Shown in pieces: positions 41,679 to 53,680 of a DNA stretch of 64,000 nucleotides. Each line of letters starts with the position of its first letter. The stretch's first letter is position 1. The notes beneath the pieces are model-generated. The model saw only the letters and a program-made list of their open reading frames with translations. It had not been told where the DNA came from and did no database searches. Source of the DNA: Gnetum montanum (lineage: Eukaryota; Streptophyta; Gnetopsida; Gnetales; Gnetaceae); NCBI GenBank assembly GCA_015680685.1, contig MNCI01001967.1, positions 367,598-431,597 on the forward strand, written 5' to 3'. The position numbers and the translations under genes are program-made.

Positions 41679-44228
41679 CTAGTTAGTAACGACATGTGTT
41701 AACATAACTGTATGCGTTGAGTTTGACGTTTGGTTTGAAGGGAGTTCTGAAGCCTTATTTGATGGAGGGGCGTTCAGAGGTTCAACCACTTGTGGTTGTG
41801 AGGGCTTGGTTGGACTGTTGGTCCTGAAGAAGGGTCTTTTCTTCATACGGTTATCAGTACGAACAACGGGTTGAGGATTTACAGCCCTTTTGGCATTGCG
41901 TTGTTGCAATTGAGTAGGGAGTTCCCCTTGCATTGCTGGAGCGGGTGGTAATGGAGCTATCGGTGTGAGAGTTGCGGATGGATTTGAAGAATGGTATGTT
42001 TGTGGGTTATCTTCCCTAGGAAAAGGAGTTCTATAATACTCCTGAGCTTGGTAGTAATGTTGTTGTGTAACGTGACTAACAGAGTCACGTGGAGAGATCG
42101 AGTGTTGCACGTAGTAGCCATATGGGTCTGGTTGCCAGTAGGGGTAATGTTGCCTTGGTGGTGGCATCCCCCATGACTGTGGCTATTTCCACTATTGATG
42201 TTGCTCAACAGGTTGTGGTGGAGTTCCACTTGGATAATATGTTGAAGGTTGGTGGAACTACCTTGGGGATAAGGTAACCGTCAGCGTGCTTGTCGTTTAT
42301 TAAGTCGTGGGTTGAGTGCATACACCCCAAACTCTTGTAGATGTGAGATTATTGGGCAACATCCCTTAGGATGGTCGTATTGGCATATCTCACATCCATC
42401 GTCGTTGTCCGTGTCTGAATCCACAACCTCTTCGGTCATGGCCATTTTTCCCTTACCCTTATTACGTGCATTGTTCACTTCTCTCTTTTTCTTTTTTTCA
42501 TGGTCACTACCTCACTCCCTAGACTTCTCTACAACTTTAAGAACAGTTTCAAGCCTACTATCTAGGGAGTCCTACATCTGATCTACCTTTGCTGATACTT
42601 CTGTTATTAACTTTTGGAGTGGCAAAGTTTTCCTATTCATCATCTCTTCGAGTGGTGACTCTTCTTCCTCCTCACAAAATCTCACTCCCCTTTTTCGGAG
42701 GGAAGGATCTTAGTTGTACTGTGCCACACTCTCTCTCTTTCGTAGCTCACCTTCTTCTTTAGCTACTTGCTCTAGCAATCTATGAATTTGATGAGACCTA
42801 AGCTCTGATAACCTTCCTTGGGCATACGTCCCAAGGGTTCTTCTTGTTTCATACCTAAGTCCATCCACGAGATGGCATAGTTGATCTTGCTATGAATAAC
42901 CATGGCCAGGGCAATGATGTAACAGTGCGTAATAGCAGCCCATGGTAGCATCCAAGGGTTCATGATTCCCTTGCTTCCATCCTTGGATTTTCTTCCACAG
43001 GTTAGACACTCAGGAGTACGTTTGGTACTTATCATTGAACAATTCTAACATTGTACTCCACCTTCAAATGGATTCCAGTTCTAAGAACCGGTACCAGCTT
43101 CCAGCTTCTTTCACTAGTGTCCTTAGGAACAACTTCAATTTTTGGCATTCGTTTTCTATGTTTTTCAAGGCACATGCATCGTGGAATGCCTATAAATGAT
43201 TTTGAGGATCAGCATTGTATCCCCCTTCAAATCGTGGGATGTTATTCATGTCTACCCTCTTGATCCTACTATCCTTTTAGTGCCTTGTTGAAACTCTTAT
43301 GGCCTCTATTATATCTAGCATGCTTCTAGTTGCAAGTAGGGGTTCTTCGTGATCATCTCGTTCATAGCGTCTATGGTGTCTACGCAGTTCCCTACTCTCC
43401 CTTCTTCTATGCCTTGATTCCTTAGAGTTCCCTCGTCTTCGTTCTCAACTGTCTCGTTTGGGTTTTTCACTTTGTTTTCCTTTATCCTCATGATTGGTTT
43501 TCCTATGACTGCATCCAGACACTGAAAAAGAGGATGAAGGTGATGATGAAGGTGAAGAAGAAGGAGGACCACCACCATGACGATGTTTTCTACCTTCTCT
43601 TCGATGGTCTCATCCTCGATCGTGATCACGATCAGAACGTTCACCCTTATCTTGTGTTTGTGTTCCTTTTTTGAACCCTTTGTGTTCATGGGTATCATAA
43701 CCAGGGTTGTGAATAGTGGAGTGGAGGTTCTAATACACCACCTCCTGACCATCGTTAGGAGGAGGAACATATTTTTTTGGGGAACCTGTTGAAGCAGGTT
43801 CACCACCCTCAATTTTTCTCAAGACGTGTAGGGTGTTATGGGGCCATTTACCCTTCGAGGATGTATGGTATCTCTCTCATCGCAAGTCCCTTTGACATTG
43901 CACTTTTGTGGGATGATAGTCCCTTATGTCATGATCTCATGTAACATATTCTACGTATAAAAGTGGCATGCCTATTCATGAGAGAGCATAAAGAAGCATG
44001 TTGGGGATTGATTGGTCTAGAGGCAACATTATGTTACCCTCCAAGTCTTTCCAACACAGTTGTTCATCTCGGTGGAGAATAAAGGTGAAATCGGGTACAT
44101 ACTCATCATGATGAGTATATACCACACAAAACTATTGCTAGCAAATCTTGGTTATGTGTATTATGCTGCCGACTACCTCTTGTGTTACTCCTAGGCAGTG
44201 AAGTGCTCTTATGCGAAGAAGAAGACAT
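41679..44228 (-). pseudogene. gag: Element E, Gag remnant
   Basis: The likely start is ATG at 44228 (minus; MSSSSHKSTS). The His/Ser linker is seen around 43530-43700, frameshifted. The capsid domain lies around 42890-43230 (SWYRFLES-type near 43085). The open stretch 42281-42478 contains DGCEICQYDHPKGCCPIISH, an intact C-x2-C-x3-H-x3-C knuckle. The open stretch 41679-42167 is Pro/Tyr/Gln-rich and leads into the protease with RPFFRTNSPTKPS. Several frameshifts are present. Confidence 0.8.
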
Positions 44229-44299
44229 TTTTTTCTTGTTTGGTGTGTAATGTACCGTTGTCTTGTCCTTCTTTGATTAACCCTAAGGGTTCATTCTAG

Positions 44300-44304
44300 C
44301 GTTC
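44300..44304. repeat. Target-site duplication of solo LTR F, left copy (CGTTC)
   Basis: CGTTC faces CATTC at 45103-45107 across F. Comparison with the C leader ('catcgttgggagc...') shows the sequence was continuous before insertion. One G-to-A difference has accumulated. Confidence 0.75.
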
Positions 44305-45102
44305 TGATGAGTGGCAAGGTACCCCTACACTCAACCATATGAATATGAGCATTTCACACACGATCTGGTCGAACTCCGTAGAAGGGCTAGTTGTGGTATC
44401 CAGACAGTTAGCCTTAGGTCGCAATTCGTTGTCTTCCCACCTGGACTAGTGTTAACTTTGTCACATATGGTTTAGTCCAAAGTGAGGTGTATGATGTGTT
44501 CTATACTAATGCTACTCCTGAAGACAATGGGAAATGATAATATTAACTAAGCTAAGAGAGAAGGGTGAGAGAGAATCTAATCTAGCCTAAGTGTGATGAG
44601 CATCCGTTCCTCAATCATCCGTACACATCTTGGACTTCGTGCATGACTACTACTGGGATTACCAAGCACAGATCCTAGGTACGCCACTGGGTTACGAAGT
44701 AGTCACACTTAAATGCTCGTAATCAAGTCGTACTCATTCTCCGTTTAACAAGAGTTCAGGGTGAGAAGATATTAACTAAGAAAGTAGTAAATAACAATTA
44801 ATTAAATGATTAAGCTAAGTGAATGTTGCAATGATGAAGTAATATCACTCTTTATTTCCGGTCATGTGCATGTCCAAGTACATCACACTCGAATAAAGGT
44901 TCCGTACAATTACAATCACCACACTGTAAGCATACACTGGGAGGAAAAGGGTTCAAAGAAAAACAAGAACTAAAACTTAACACTTAAACTAAAACTAACA
45001 AAAAGCTGCCTATCAAAACTGTCTTCCTCTTATTTATAGATGAGGAGACAGGCTGTGATATCGCATACGCGATATTGCGGTTTCCTAAATGACAACTCAT
45101 CA
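44305..45102 (-). repeat. Solo LTR F inserted in the leader of element E
   Basis: On the minus strand it starts TGATGAGTTGTC and ends TTGCCACTCATCA, with no internal region and with a near-perfect 5-bp duplication. The TATA box on minus is at 45031-45038; a GTGATATCGCATACGCGATA dyad lies just upstream (45055-45076, plus reading). It belongs to the same subfamily as the partial LTR at 1-614. It was formed by recombination between the two LTRs of a full element. Confidence 0.87.
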
Positions 45103-45176
45103 CATTCCAACGATATGGATGATTTCCTATGTTCTATGTAGCACACAAAGAACTAAGTCCTTGGCAACAACGCCAA
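45103..45176 (-). other. Element E leader and primer binding site (tRNA-Asp type)
   Basis: The minus strand reads TTGGCGTTGTTGCCAAGGAC next to the LTR (45157-45176), four transitions away from the tRNA-Asp complement. It then matches the C leader ('gtgctacatagaacatagga'). Confidence 0.75.
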
Positions 45177-45974
45177 TGATGAGTGGTGAGGTACCCCTAC
45201 ACTCAACCATATGAATACGAGCGTTTCACATGCAATCCGATTGAACTCCAAGGACTAAGTGCTTACACACCTTAATGGAACACTCAGGGTTAATCAATCG
45301 TTGTCTTCCCAAACTTACTTGTATTGTCATGGTTGTATGGTTAAGTAAGCTTGAGGTATATGATTTTTATAGTTTTTATATTTTTTATGTCTTATGCTAA
45401 TAAAGGAAAGGAGGAGAGAACTAATTGGCTAATTTATCTTAACTATTCATTAACTAGTTCTAATTGTTTCTAACACCAGTATCCGTTCCCACTTGCCATC
45501 CACATCCTGAACCAATGCCACACTGTTGGGATTACCAAACACTAATCGTTACTGGGTTACCAAGTGCTGCACGCATACTTGAAGAGGTCATACTGAGTGC
45601 ACTTAACTAAGAGGGTCAAAGGTTGAGAGAGAAATTAATTAACTAGGAAAGCATTAAACATTAAATAATAATTAATTACTAATTAGCTTAGTTTGTATGC
45701 TACAAGGTTTATCATAAAGTTCGTCTTTATTTCCATACACAAATGTGTGCTCAGGTACAAATTGCTCGAATAAAGATTCGTTCACTCTATGACTCCTACT
45801 ACGGGCACACAGAAATTATTCTAACTCTGGGCTAATAAACCTGCAAGAGTTTGGCTAAGGGTCTAAGTCTTACCCCTTGATCAAAGGATGCCGCCTCTTA
45901 TTTATAGAAGACGAGGCAGGACGCAATATTGTGTGGCGGGTGTGATATCACGTATGCGATATCGTAGCTCATCA
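45177..45974 (-). repeat. 5' LTR of element E
   Basis: On the minus strand it starts TGATGAGCTACGATATCGCA and ends CTCACCACTCATCA at 45177, followed by the primer binding site. The TATA box on minus is TATAAATA (45899-45906); GATATC dyads lie at about 45920-45965. The right flank has no recognisable partner, because the 3' half of E is lost. Confidence 0.88.
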
Positions 45975-48649
45975 AAATCCTTAAAAAAAATATCATTTTT
46001 CACATCTATTTGGGGAAGCTCCAATTCAAAATAAGTCACCAAAGCCATGATTATTCTAAATAAAACCCTTTATAATACTTTATAGAAGGTTTCACAGTAT
46101 TCGATGGCCTCCCTATCTCTATATCATTTGATATTTTCAAAAGATTCCTTTTGGTCTTATAGAACCATTGTTGATGATTTATTTGGAAGTTCAAAGAGAT
46201 TCTAAACTTTCATTTGACTTTTTTTAGCTATAAGACTTTGGTTTCTTTATGGCATCATACCAAAGTGTGAAATTTCCTCCACTCATGGTGTATGAAAATG
46301 AAAAGGGATCATCTTTGGAAGATTACCAATTTCTCTTTATCTTTTAGAGATACATTAGGTTTATTTATTTCCTCAACCATAACCTTCAAGGAAATTCTCT
46401 CCCCTTAAATTTTAAGATCCTTAAACAATTTAGCTTTTCCATGTAAATTCAAACCTTCCTATGGGTAGAGGTTGCATCACGCATGAATTTACATGTCAAA
46501 TTCATTAATAAGACTAATAAATCTAAAATAAATAGTCCATACTTATGGGCATAGGAACATTTAATTAAGATTCACTATCTTAGACCAATCAAGTCATAAC
46601 AATAACCACGTCCTTGTGGGGCCAAGAAATTAAGTTATAAACTAATTGCAATTCTTTAAATAACACCATTACCTTAAAACATCATTATGACTTAAGGTGT
46701 TGTGGCTACCCCAAAGCCATGTTGAAGTCTTTCTTAATATGCCATCAAGAATATCATAAATAATCTTTACAATTCATAAATTTATCCAATAATCTTAGGA
46801 GCAATTCATCATATATGCATGAAAACATATAAAAATATTCATGCCTTATGCTACTAGCATGGAATGCATAAGAATATAATCTATATGTTCAAAATAATCC
46901 TTAAGCTACATTTTGCTGAAACCTTATTGATCATGCAACTATAGCACTACAAGGTTTCTTCTAAAGCATGTAAATGCAACTAATTGATGTACAAAAAATA
47001 TTCATACTTTATATTCAATTAAAAAAATGTTTTATATGAGTAATAAATTTATGCATTAACCCTTTTAAGTTATTATACTAGAGAAAATGTGAATATGACT
47101 TAAGATGTTGTGACTACCCTTAACTCACACCACATATTTCCAAATCAAATAATATAATGCATAAAATAATATCAACTTATCTTTGTTCATCATCTCTTAA
47201 ATGTTAATTCTCACTAATAATTTTTGCCTAAAATTTGGTATCATTGGTAGCAATAGCCAAGAAACTGGTTGTTGGTTCTTCTCTATTTTCACAATGATGC
47301 TTTCTATATCAGCTCCCTGGTGTCCACAATCTACTACCACTTCCTCATCGTTGGGTGTTGGGTGCCAAAGAACTTCATGTCGGTGGAGTACCACCATGTG
47401 CCAAAAAACTACCTTTTGTGGGCCTACGATGCTTGCTTTATCCCCTTGTGTTGGTAAGTGGATCTTCAGCACCAACAACATTAGCCGCTTGTTCTCAAAT
47501 GTTTTACTTGCCATTTCACTTTTTGCTAATGTTGTTGCATGGTTCTATGGATATTTTAGATTCTTCTTGTTTGCAAACTTGGCTTCGACACCATTGTTAG
47601 TCTTTATGGATCGTAAAAAAATAGCACAACAGAATCTTAAAATCTCTACAAACACAAAATATAGTTGAATAGCCTTGATAGCTTAAACTATGCTTCAAGT
47701 GAGATTTATTGAAGATCTTCTTGCCTATGTTTATTGCTGCAACTAAATTGGATCTTATTTTCATCTGATTTGGTTACCTTGATGGTAGGAAAATCACATT
47801 TTATAGGCTAGGCAAGGGACCCCAACAACCTTGAATGGAGTGGTGTTAGTGCTTCCCTTCATCATGGAAGCATTAATGCTCCATAACTATTGTAGTGTTA
47901 AACTTTTATAATTGAAACTATAACTATTATGAGATAATAGATCTTTAATTAACCAATACCTATGAAAAGTGGACCATTTATTCTTACAACATTTACCTTT
48001 TTCTTGTATTTTTATACTAGATTAGTGTATACGATTATGCAATGTCAGCATGTGAGGTGGATAATTTAAAGATTGAATTTGGAGAAATTGTTTTGCAAAT
48101 TACTTGAAAATATGCTTTTTTTTGTGGACTATATATAAATAGATATGTGATAAATTAAATGATATGAACTTTTGGAATATTAGATGTGATGTTGATGGGA
48201 CTAGCATGGCCTTGATATTATATTTTATGGGTATGTTTTTGTATGAGTGTTGCTAGGAGTTTTGATTATCACTTACTATAATTACATATTATTATTTATT
48301 ATTTTATTAATTAAATTTTAATTGCACATAAAAATTTGTCTCTAGGACTTCGATTGAGGTGAAATTGATGTCATTGGGATTATCTTTTGATGTACTTTTT
48401 AATGCCCACATGGGTTATGTGTATTAATGTCATGGATTACAATGACATCAATGGGTGAAATTTGTATATGTTGGTAAAATGCCTACATGGGTTATGTGTA
48501 TATATTTGTATCACTTTGTGAGACATAGTAATGGTAATATATCTTGTGAGTGATCTATGATTATGTGGTCTCTATGATGCTTGATGGTATGGTGTGGATA
48601 TGACTACATGGGCATGATAGTGGAGATGCATGTAGTGTGATACAATGGA
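45975..48649. other. AT-rich unassigned region
   Basis: No RT, Gag or host protein motif was recognised. At 47197-47668 both strands are open over more than 100 codons (plus 47201-47668; minus 47197-47514). That stretch is less AT-rich than its surroundings, but neither translation resembles a family I know. The rest is AT-rich with direct short repeats such as 'gcctacatgggttatgtgta' (48410 and 48482). Confidence 0.45.
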
Positions 48650-48658
48650 TATATGATT
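48650..48658. repeat. Candidate target-site duplication of LINE-2, 3' side (TATATGATT)
   Basis: TATATGATT recurs at 53948-53956, at the expected positions around LINE-2. Nine matching bases in AT-rich DNA could be chance. Confidence 0.45.
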
Positions 48659-48664
48659 GGGGGG

Positions 48665-49068
48665 GTGTCGGACCCCAAAAAATAAATTTAATTAATAGAG
48701 AAAAAAGAAAATAGTACAAAGGGGATAAAAGAGAGGGTCAAAAAAGATGAAGAGGTCTCAAAGAAGGAGACACTAATAGCCAAAGGGGAAAAGCTCACCT
48801 CAAAAGAGGAGAAACTACAAGAAATTAGGAAAAACAGGAGAGAAAAAGTTCAAGAGCTCAACTACAGCATTAGCTGTTGAACAATGTCTCCTTGAATAGA
48901 CAAGGAGAGAATATTAGTGGGAGAATCACGTTGAAAAACCACATTACAATGAAATTTCCAGATAGCATGGAGAATAAGGGGACGAAGGCAACACTAGATA
49001 TAAATCAAAGAGCCTTGAAGATGAGGAGTGTCACCAAAAAGAACCTCATCCAAGCTTGGTCGAAAACC
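48665..49068 (-). pseudogene. LINE-2 ORF2 tail and 3' untranslated region
   Basis: After the stop at 49069 the minus strand continues in the same frame with a short readable stretch that includes LHAIWKFHCNVVFQRDS near 48930-48980. It parallels YYIWKRRCNVIF in LINE-1, so the ancestral protein extended further. The remainder is a T-rich 3' region (CTCTCTTTTATCCCC, TTTTCTTTTTTCTC). Confidence 0.65.
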
Positions 49069-50187
49069 CTATAAAAACCTGCCACACCAAATCCAAGAGC
49101 TATGAGCAAGGGGACAAGAAAAAAAATAGTGAGTAAATGCATCTTCCCTGTGACAAATAGGACATCGCGGGTTAGGAACCCCCAGATGAGAACGCCGAAC
49201 ACCCACAAGAAGACCTTGGTGAATCAGATACCATAGAAAATGTTGAATCTTTAAAGAAGTAGGAGTAGTCCAAATAGTCTTAATATGTTGCTTCCAAACC
49301 TGCACATTAAGATTAACTTGCCAAAGATGGTTGAATCTAGGCCAAATATTAGTAGTGGAATTAATAAGAGAGTAAACAATATTAGAATGATAGGGAAAAA
49401 CTTGATGACCAAAAATCCAAGAAAGATCTAAAAAACCACCAAGGGAGTCTTGAATAACAACACTTTGGTTCAAGCTATCCAAAATTGTACAAAAGGTAGA
49501 CTTTTGAGCAACATTAATATCGTAAATAAGGTGACATTTAGTCCAAGTAATCCAACGATTATGAATGCGAAGAGAGGAGAGGGAGGAGATGCCAAGCTTA
49601 TCCCAAGTGCTACATAGACGAGGACACTTAATGGCCCAAGGTTCATTGTGAATGGGAATCCACCAAGGAGAAAGCTTATCAAGTGTAGAGGAAGAAATAG
49701 TGATAGTGTTAAAGTTCCAAAACTGACTAATATAACACCATGCCTTCCAAATGTGTTTGATGACAACAGAACCAGAAATGGTAATACTAGTGGGAAAAAG
49801 AATCCAGTTAAGGAAATGAGTATTATTCCAATAATTAATACCTTTGGGTTTCCCAAGCTGTATGTGTTTAAGGAAAAGAAGCTTCCAAGGTTTAGAGCCA
49901 GATAAGCATTTGGCCATCCATTTGGCACATAACACAATGCCTTGTTCGTAGCAATTAATGAGGCCCAAACTACCATCCTCTTTATGAGAAGTACAAACGT
50001 TCCAAGCAACCCGACAAAATCCTTTCTTAGTATGGCTGCTGTTCCAAAGAAAGTGTTTGACTAGTTGATCAATGCGACGATAAGCAGAGATGCTAGGAGC
50101 CCAACAAGAAGAGTAATACACATGGGTAGCTTGGAGAATATGCTTGCAGACAATAAATTTACCAGCCATAGATAGCTTCTTTTCCTT
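49069..50187 (-). pseudogene. LINE-2 ORF2, C-terminal part with zf-RVT-like block
   Basis: An open frame of 366 codons (MAGKFIVCKH...). It follows the RT thumb and includes YYSSCWAPSISAYRRIDQ, then a long region of W/S-rich repeats. Near the end is a zinc-finger-like CPICHREDAFTHYFFSCPL (about 49100-49160), with the C-x2-C...H...C arrangement usual in plant L1 ORF2. It is separated from the RT only by a TGA at 50188-50190 where the neighbouring codons imply Trp. The frame is shared with the upstream segment, so this is one protein broken by a point mutation. Confidence 0.82.
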
Positions 50188-51819
50188 TCACTTAATAAGC
50201 TTTTGTTCAAGTTTCTTCACAGTGACATCCCATAATGTTTTGGATGATCCGCCAAAAGAAAAGGGAATGCCAAGAAGCTTAAAAACTTGATCCTTTCCTA
50301 AAAATTGCCAAGACTTAGACAACGCCCAGGCTTGAACCTCTTTGTTGCAAAAGATAGAAGATTTGAACCAATTAATCTGAGAGCCAGAGAGTCTACAATA
50401 TTGATCAATGCGATAAAAAAGACGATCAGCAATAAGAGCATCATTTTTTATCATAAAGAATGAGTCATCAGCAAAATGCATATTCAATAAGGAAGGAACA
50501 TTATGATCAATGAAAATACCTTGAAGCAAATTTTGTTCCTTATCCTTATGAATAGCATGACACAAAAAGTCCATAGCAAGAATGAAGAGGTAAGGAGCAA
50601 GAGGACAACCTTGCCTAACAGAGCACTCAAGCTTGAAGCAATTAGTTAAGCCAGCGTTAGTAACCACAAGGGCATTGGCATCGGCAAAAAGAGTCTTCAC
50701 CATTTTAATAAAATTAATGTGAAAACCATATTTATGAAGGCAAGCAATAACAAATTTCCACTCAATTTTTTCATATGCTTTAGCATAATCAAGCTTAAGA
50801 AAAGCAATGTTTTGATTGGAGTCCTCGGCCCATTGCATACCTTCCCAAGCCGCAACAACATTATCAAGAATATACCTACCCTTAACAAAGCCTGTTTGCA
50901 TTAGGGAAATGATCTGAGGGATAATTAGCTTCAGTCTATTAGCAAGACATTTAGTCAAAATCTTGTAAACAGAGTTAAGGAGAGTGATAGGACATCAGTT
51001 ACCAATCAATGAAGGATCACCTATTTTAGGAATAAGACGGATGACACCTCTATTTAACTTAGGACCGAGAGACTGTTGATTTATGGCTTCTGCAAAAACA
51101 TAAGAGAGGTCTGAATCCACAATATCCCAATGATTCTTAAAAAACTCAATGGGCATGCCATCAAAACCAGGGGCTTTATCATTGGCCAGGCTAAACACAG
51201 CAGCCTTGATTTCAGAAAGAGAGATATCTTGAGCAAGAAGATGATTGTGACTGCTATGGACAATACTAGGTAGGTGATCTGAGTTAGTAGCAAACTCATC
51301 CTGATCAAACCCATTGGAGACAAAGAGGCATTGAAAATGTTGTTCAAGAAAACCATTTATAACATTAGGATCGGAGGTAAGTTGGCCATTCACTTCCAAA
51401 CGTTCTATAGTAGGGAAAGTACCTCTACCCTTTAAAAATTTGAAGAACTCTTTACAAGGTTCTCCCTCAATTTTTAACCAGTTGAGACGACTCTTGATGA
51501 GAGCACTTCTAGCAGAGTAGATATCCCATTTTTTTTTAACTGAGCGAACATAAGTTAGCCGTTGTTGAAGAGCAACATTAAAAGGGTCATGTTGAAGTGC
51601 AGAGTTAAGTTGTTGCAATTCAGAACTAACATTCACCTCAATAGACCTACATTTCTTAGCATATTTCTTGCCCAACCAGTGAGCAAAGTTGCGAATACCA
51701 GAAGTGGCACGCAACCACCAGTCAATCCAACCTAAATTGCCTGATGGCCTTCTCTCTACATTCCAAAGAGATGTCAAAAGACCTTTACCAGAAGGAGTAA
51801 GAAATAAAGAGGCATTCAT
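50188..51819 (-). pseudogene. LINE-2 ORF2, reverse transcriptase
   Basis: Two open stretches in one frame (50995-51819 and 50188-50958) are separated by a TGA in the motif GN*CPITLLNSVYK, where Trp is expected. Motifs in order: LANDKAPGFDGMPIEFFKNH, GFVKGRYILDNVVAAWE, FLKLDYAKAYEKIEW (RT motif A, Asp present), VRQGCPLAPYLFILAM, NMHFADDSFF (catalytic FADD) and LGIPFSFGG. All catalytic Asp are in place. The two stops are both TGG-to-TGA-type changes. RT performs target-primed reverse transcription. Confidence 0.9.
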
Positions 51820-52573
51820 GCGAAAAATGTTGAGCTAAAGATTTAGAACCAAAGGTCAAAGTGAGAGAAATTGGAAAGTGGTCTGAGAGGGTAGCATCAA
51901 GGTGGACCTTAACATGACCATCACAAAACCATGAGGAATAACTAGAGAAATAAAATCGATCAAGTCGCTCACAAATGCGATCAGCACCAATCCTAAGGTT
52001 GGACCAAGTAAACCAACCTTCACGATTCACATTAGAGCTGGCAGCATCAGAGAGACAAAAGTGCTCCTTTACATCACTCCAACTAGAAAACTCGAGGCTG
52101 GTAAGTTGAGAAGAGGCTCCACCAACTTTATCATAAGGATGTTCGATCATATTAAAATCACCTCCAAAGAGCCAAGGAATGTTAGGCAGACTGTGAAGGA
52201 GAGACTGCCAAACACTGGCCCTAGTGGTAGGAGTAGTGGGAGCATAAATATTACAAATGCCGAAAGGACTAGAAGCACCTTGAAGAGTAGCCTAAACAAA
52301 AGAGGTGTGACTACCATGAGAGAGAATTTTGTTAGACCAATATTTATTGATAATAAGGGCTGCACCACCTTGACCAGTAATATGATTTGTGGAAAAGACA
52401 ATAGAGTCTGGTAGGATGCTATTGCCTACAATAATTGCATCCAGAGTAGAAATTTTAACCTCTTGCAGGAGAAGGAAGTCAGGAAGCAAAGATTGAGAGC
52501 GAATAAAAGCACCGACCACCCATGTTCGGAGGTGATTGGAGAACCCCCGAACATTCCAAGAATAGACTAACAT
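51785..52573 (-). pseudogene. LINE-2 ORF2, endonuclease
   Basis: The ORF2 start MLVYSWNVRGF is at 52573. LLQEVKISTLD, then NIYAPTTPTT, LFGGDFNMIEHPYDK, TWSNLRIGADRICERLDRFY and LDATLSDHFPISL follow in one frame, interrupted only by a TAG at 52292-52294. These include the catalytic Glu, Asn/Asp and Asp-His residues of the AP-endonuclease fold. The frame shifts by one base near 51800, before the RT segment. Confidence 0.87.
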
Positions 52574-52631
52574 CCAGAGAAGGGGGAGGAGGCCCCCGCC
52601 CTAGTTGCAGAGTTAACAATGTCTAAAGAAA

Positions 52632-53615
52632 TCATTTCCTAGTTGTGATCAATGGCAGTAAAGGGATTGTGGTGAGTAAGAGAGTTTGAGTGGATTGGTT
52701 GGACTGAAGTGTAATGTCGTTGGTAAAAGGCATACCCCGATGTTTCCTACTGAGGGGAACTGTTTGAAATCCGTCATCATCAATAGGAGGGTTGTTAGAA
52801 GCCGTAAAAACGTATGGGTGTTTTCCCTTAGCTAATGAAGAAGCATGAGGAGGTGGCTTTTTGGTAACCTTACTTTGAGACCTAGGTGTGGGAGGAGCCT
52901 TGTTGCTAATAGAGGAAACCTTAGGATCAGTAGGGGAGGATTGTTGTGATTGTGCTTGCGCTGCCTTCTTTCGTAACATAAAGGGGCATGAGACAAACAT
53001 ATGACCCTCTTGGTGGCAGTAGTGACAAGAGTTGGGAAGGTTGTAATAGACCACCTTTTGCATATAGTTAATACCACCTGCACGCAAAATAAGTTCTCGT
53101 TTAAGAGAGTCTAAGTCCACTTCAATCATATATCGAGTCCTGCGAAGGCCACTAGGTGTACCTAAGGATTCAGTGTGTTTGATTAATCCAAGGCGAGACA
53201 CAATATCCCTTTCAACTCTTTCGAAAATCAAGGGGAGATTCGGTAACTCTACAAAACAAGGGACTTTCCGAAATTCAGGAGAAGTTGGGTTGAGAGAAGG
53301 AGTCCACTTGCGAATAATCAATAAAGCATGACGATGGTGAAAGACACTAATGCTAAGAGCTTCATAGACCATCTCTGAGTTAATAAACTTAACAAGTAGA
53401 AAAGAATTAGATAAATATCGAACATGTGAAGCTATCAAACCACGATCTTTCCAAACAGAGTTGACATGATGCAAAAAGCTAGAAGAGCAGGACAGGTAGC
53501 CTAAAATTTGCGCAAAGACATACCTGCTAGAAATGTCGTGGGTGATAGATTCAAACAAATCATCAGGAAGCTCGTAGAATGGCTCGGAAGAAGTGGAGCC
53601 ACCATCTGGCGACAT
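52632..53615 (-). CDS. LINE-2 ORF1 (RNA-binding protein with zinc knuckle), intact
   Basis: An intact 327-codon frame, ATG at 53615 (MSPDGGSTSSEPFYELPDDL). Residues about 20-185 form an RRM/DUF4283-like domain as found in plant L1 ORF1 proteins (FVELPNLPLIFERVERDIVS). It is followed by a zinc knuckle CHYCHQEGHMFVSC (C-x2-C-x4-H-x4-C, about residues 197-210) and a Ser/Pro/Lys-rich tail with basic patches (QSKVTKKPPPH). Role: binding and packaging of the LINE RNA, presumably in ribonucleoprotein particles. It is followed 58 bp later by the ORF2 start. This is the only complete protein-coding frame of a known family in the window. Confidence 0.88.
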   Translation of the reverse strand: MSPDGGSTSSEPFYELPDDLFESITHDISSRYVFAQILGYLSCSSSFLHHVNSVWKDRGLIASHVRYLSNSFLLVKFINSEMVYEALSISVFHHRHALLIIRKWTPSLNPTSPEFRKVPCFVELPNLPLIFERVERDIVSRLGLIKHTESLGTPSGLRRTRYMIEVDLDSLKRELILRAGGINYMQKVVYYNLPNSCHYCHQEGHMFVSCPFMLRKKAAQAQSQQSSPTDPKVSSISNKAPPTPRSQSKVTKKPPPHASSLAKGKHPYVFTASNNPPIDDDGFQTVPLSRKHRGMPFTNDITLQSNQSTQTLLLTTIPLLPLITTRK

Positions 53616-53680
53616 GGCAGCCGAAGGAGCTAATCAAAAACAGGTCAGAGAGCCTTCTCTTCCACGAGCACAAAACAGAA

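Noticed and set aside
47221-47245. Possible tRNA-Met-type primer binding site of a Ty1/copia element (TTTGGTATCATTGG)
   Set aside because: The match ends after TGGTATCA, no LTR end precedes it and no copia protein motif follows.
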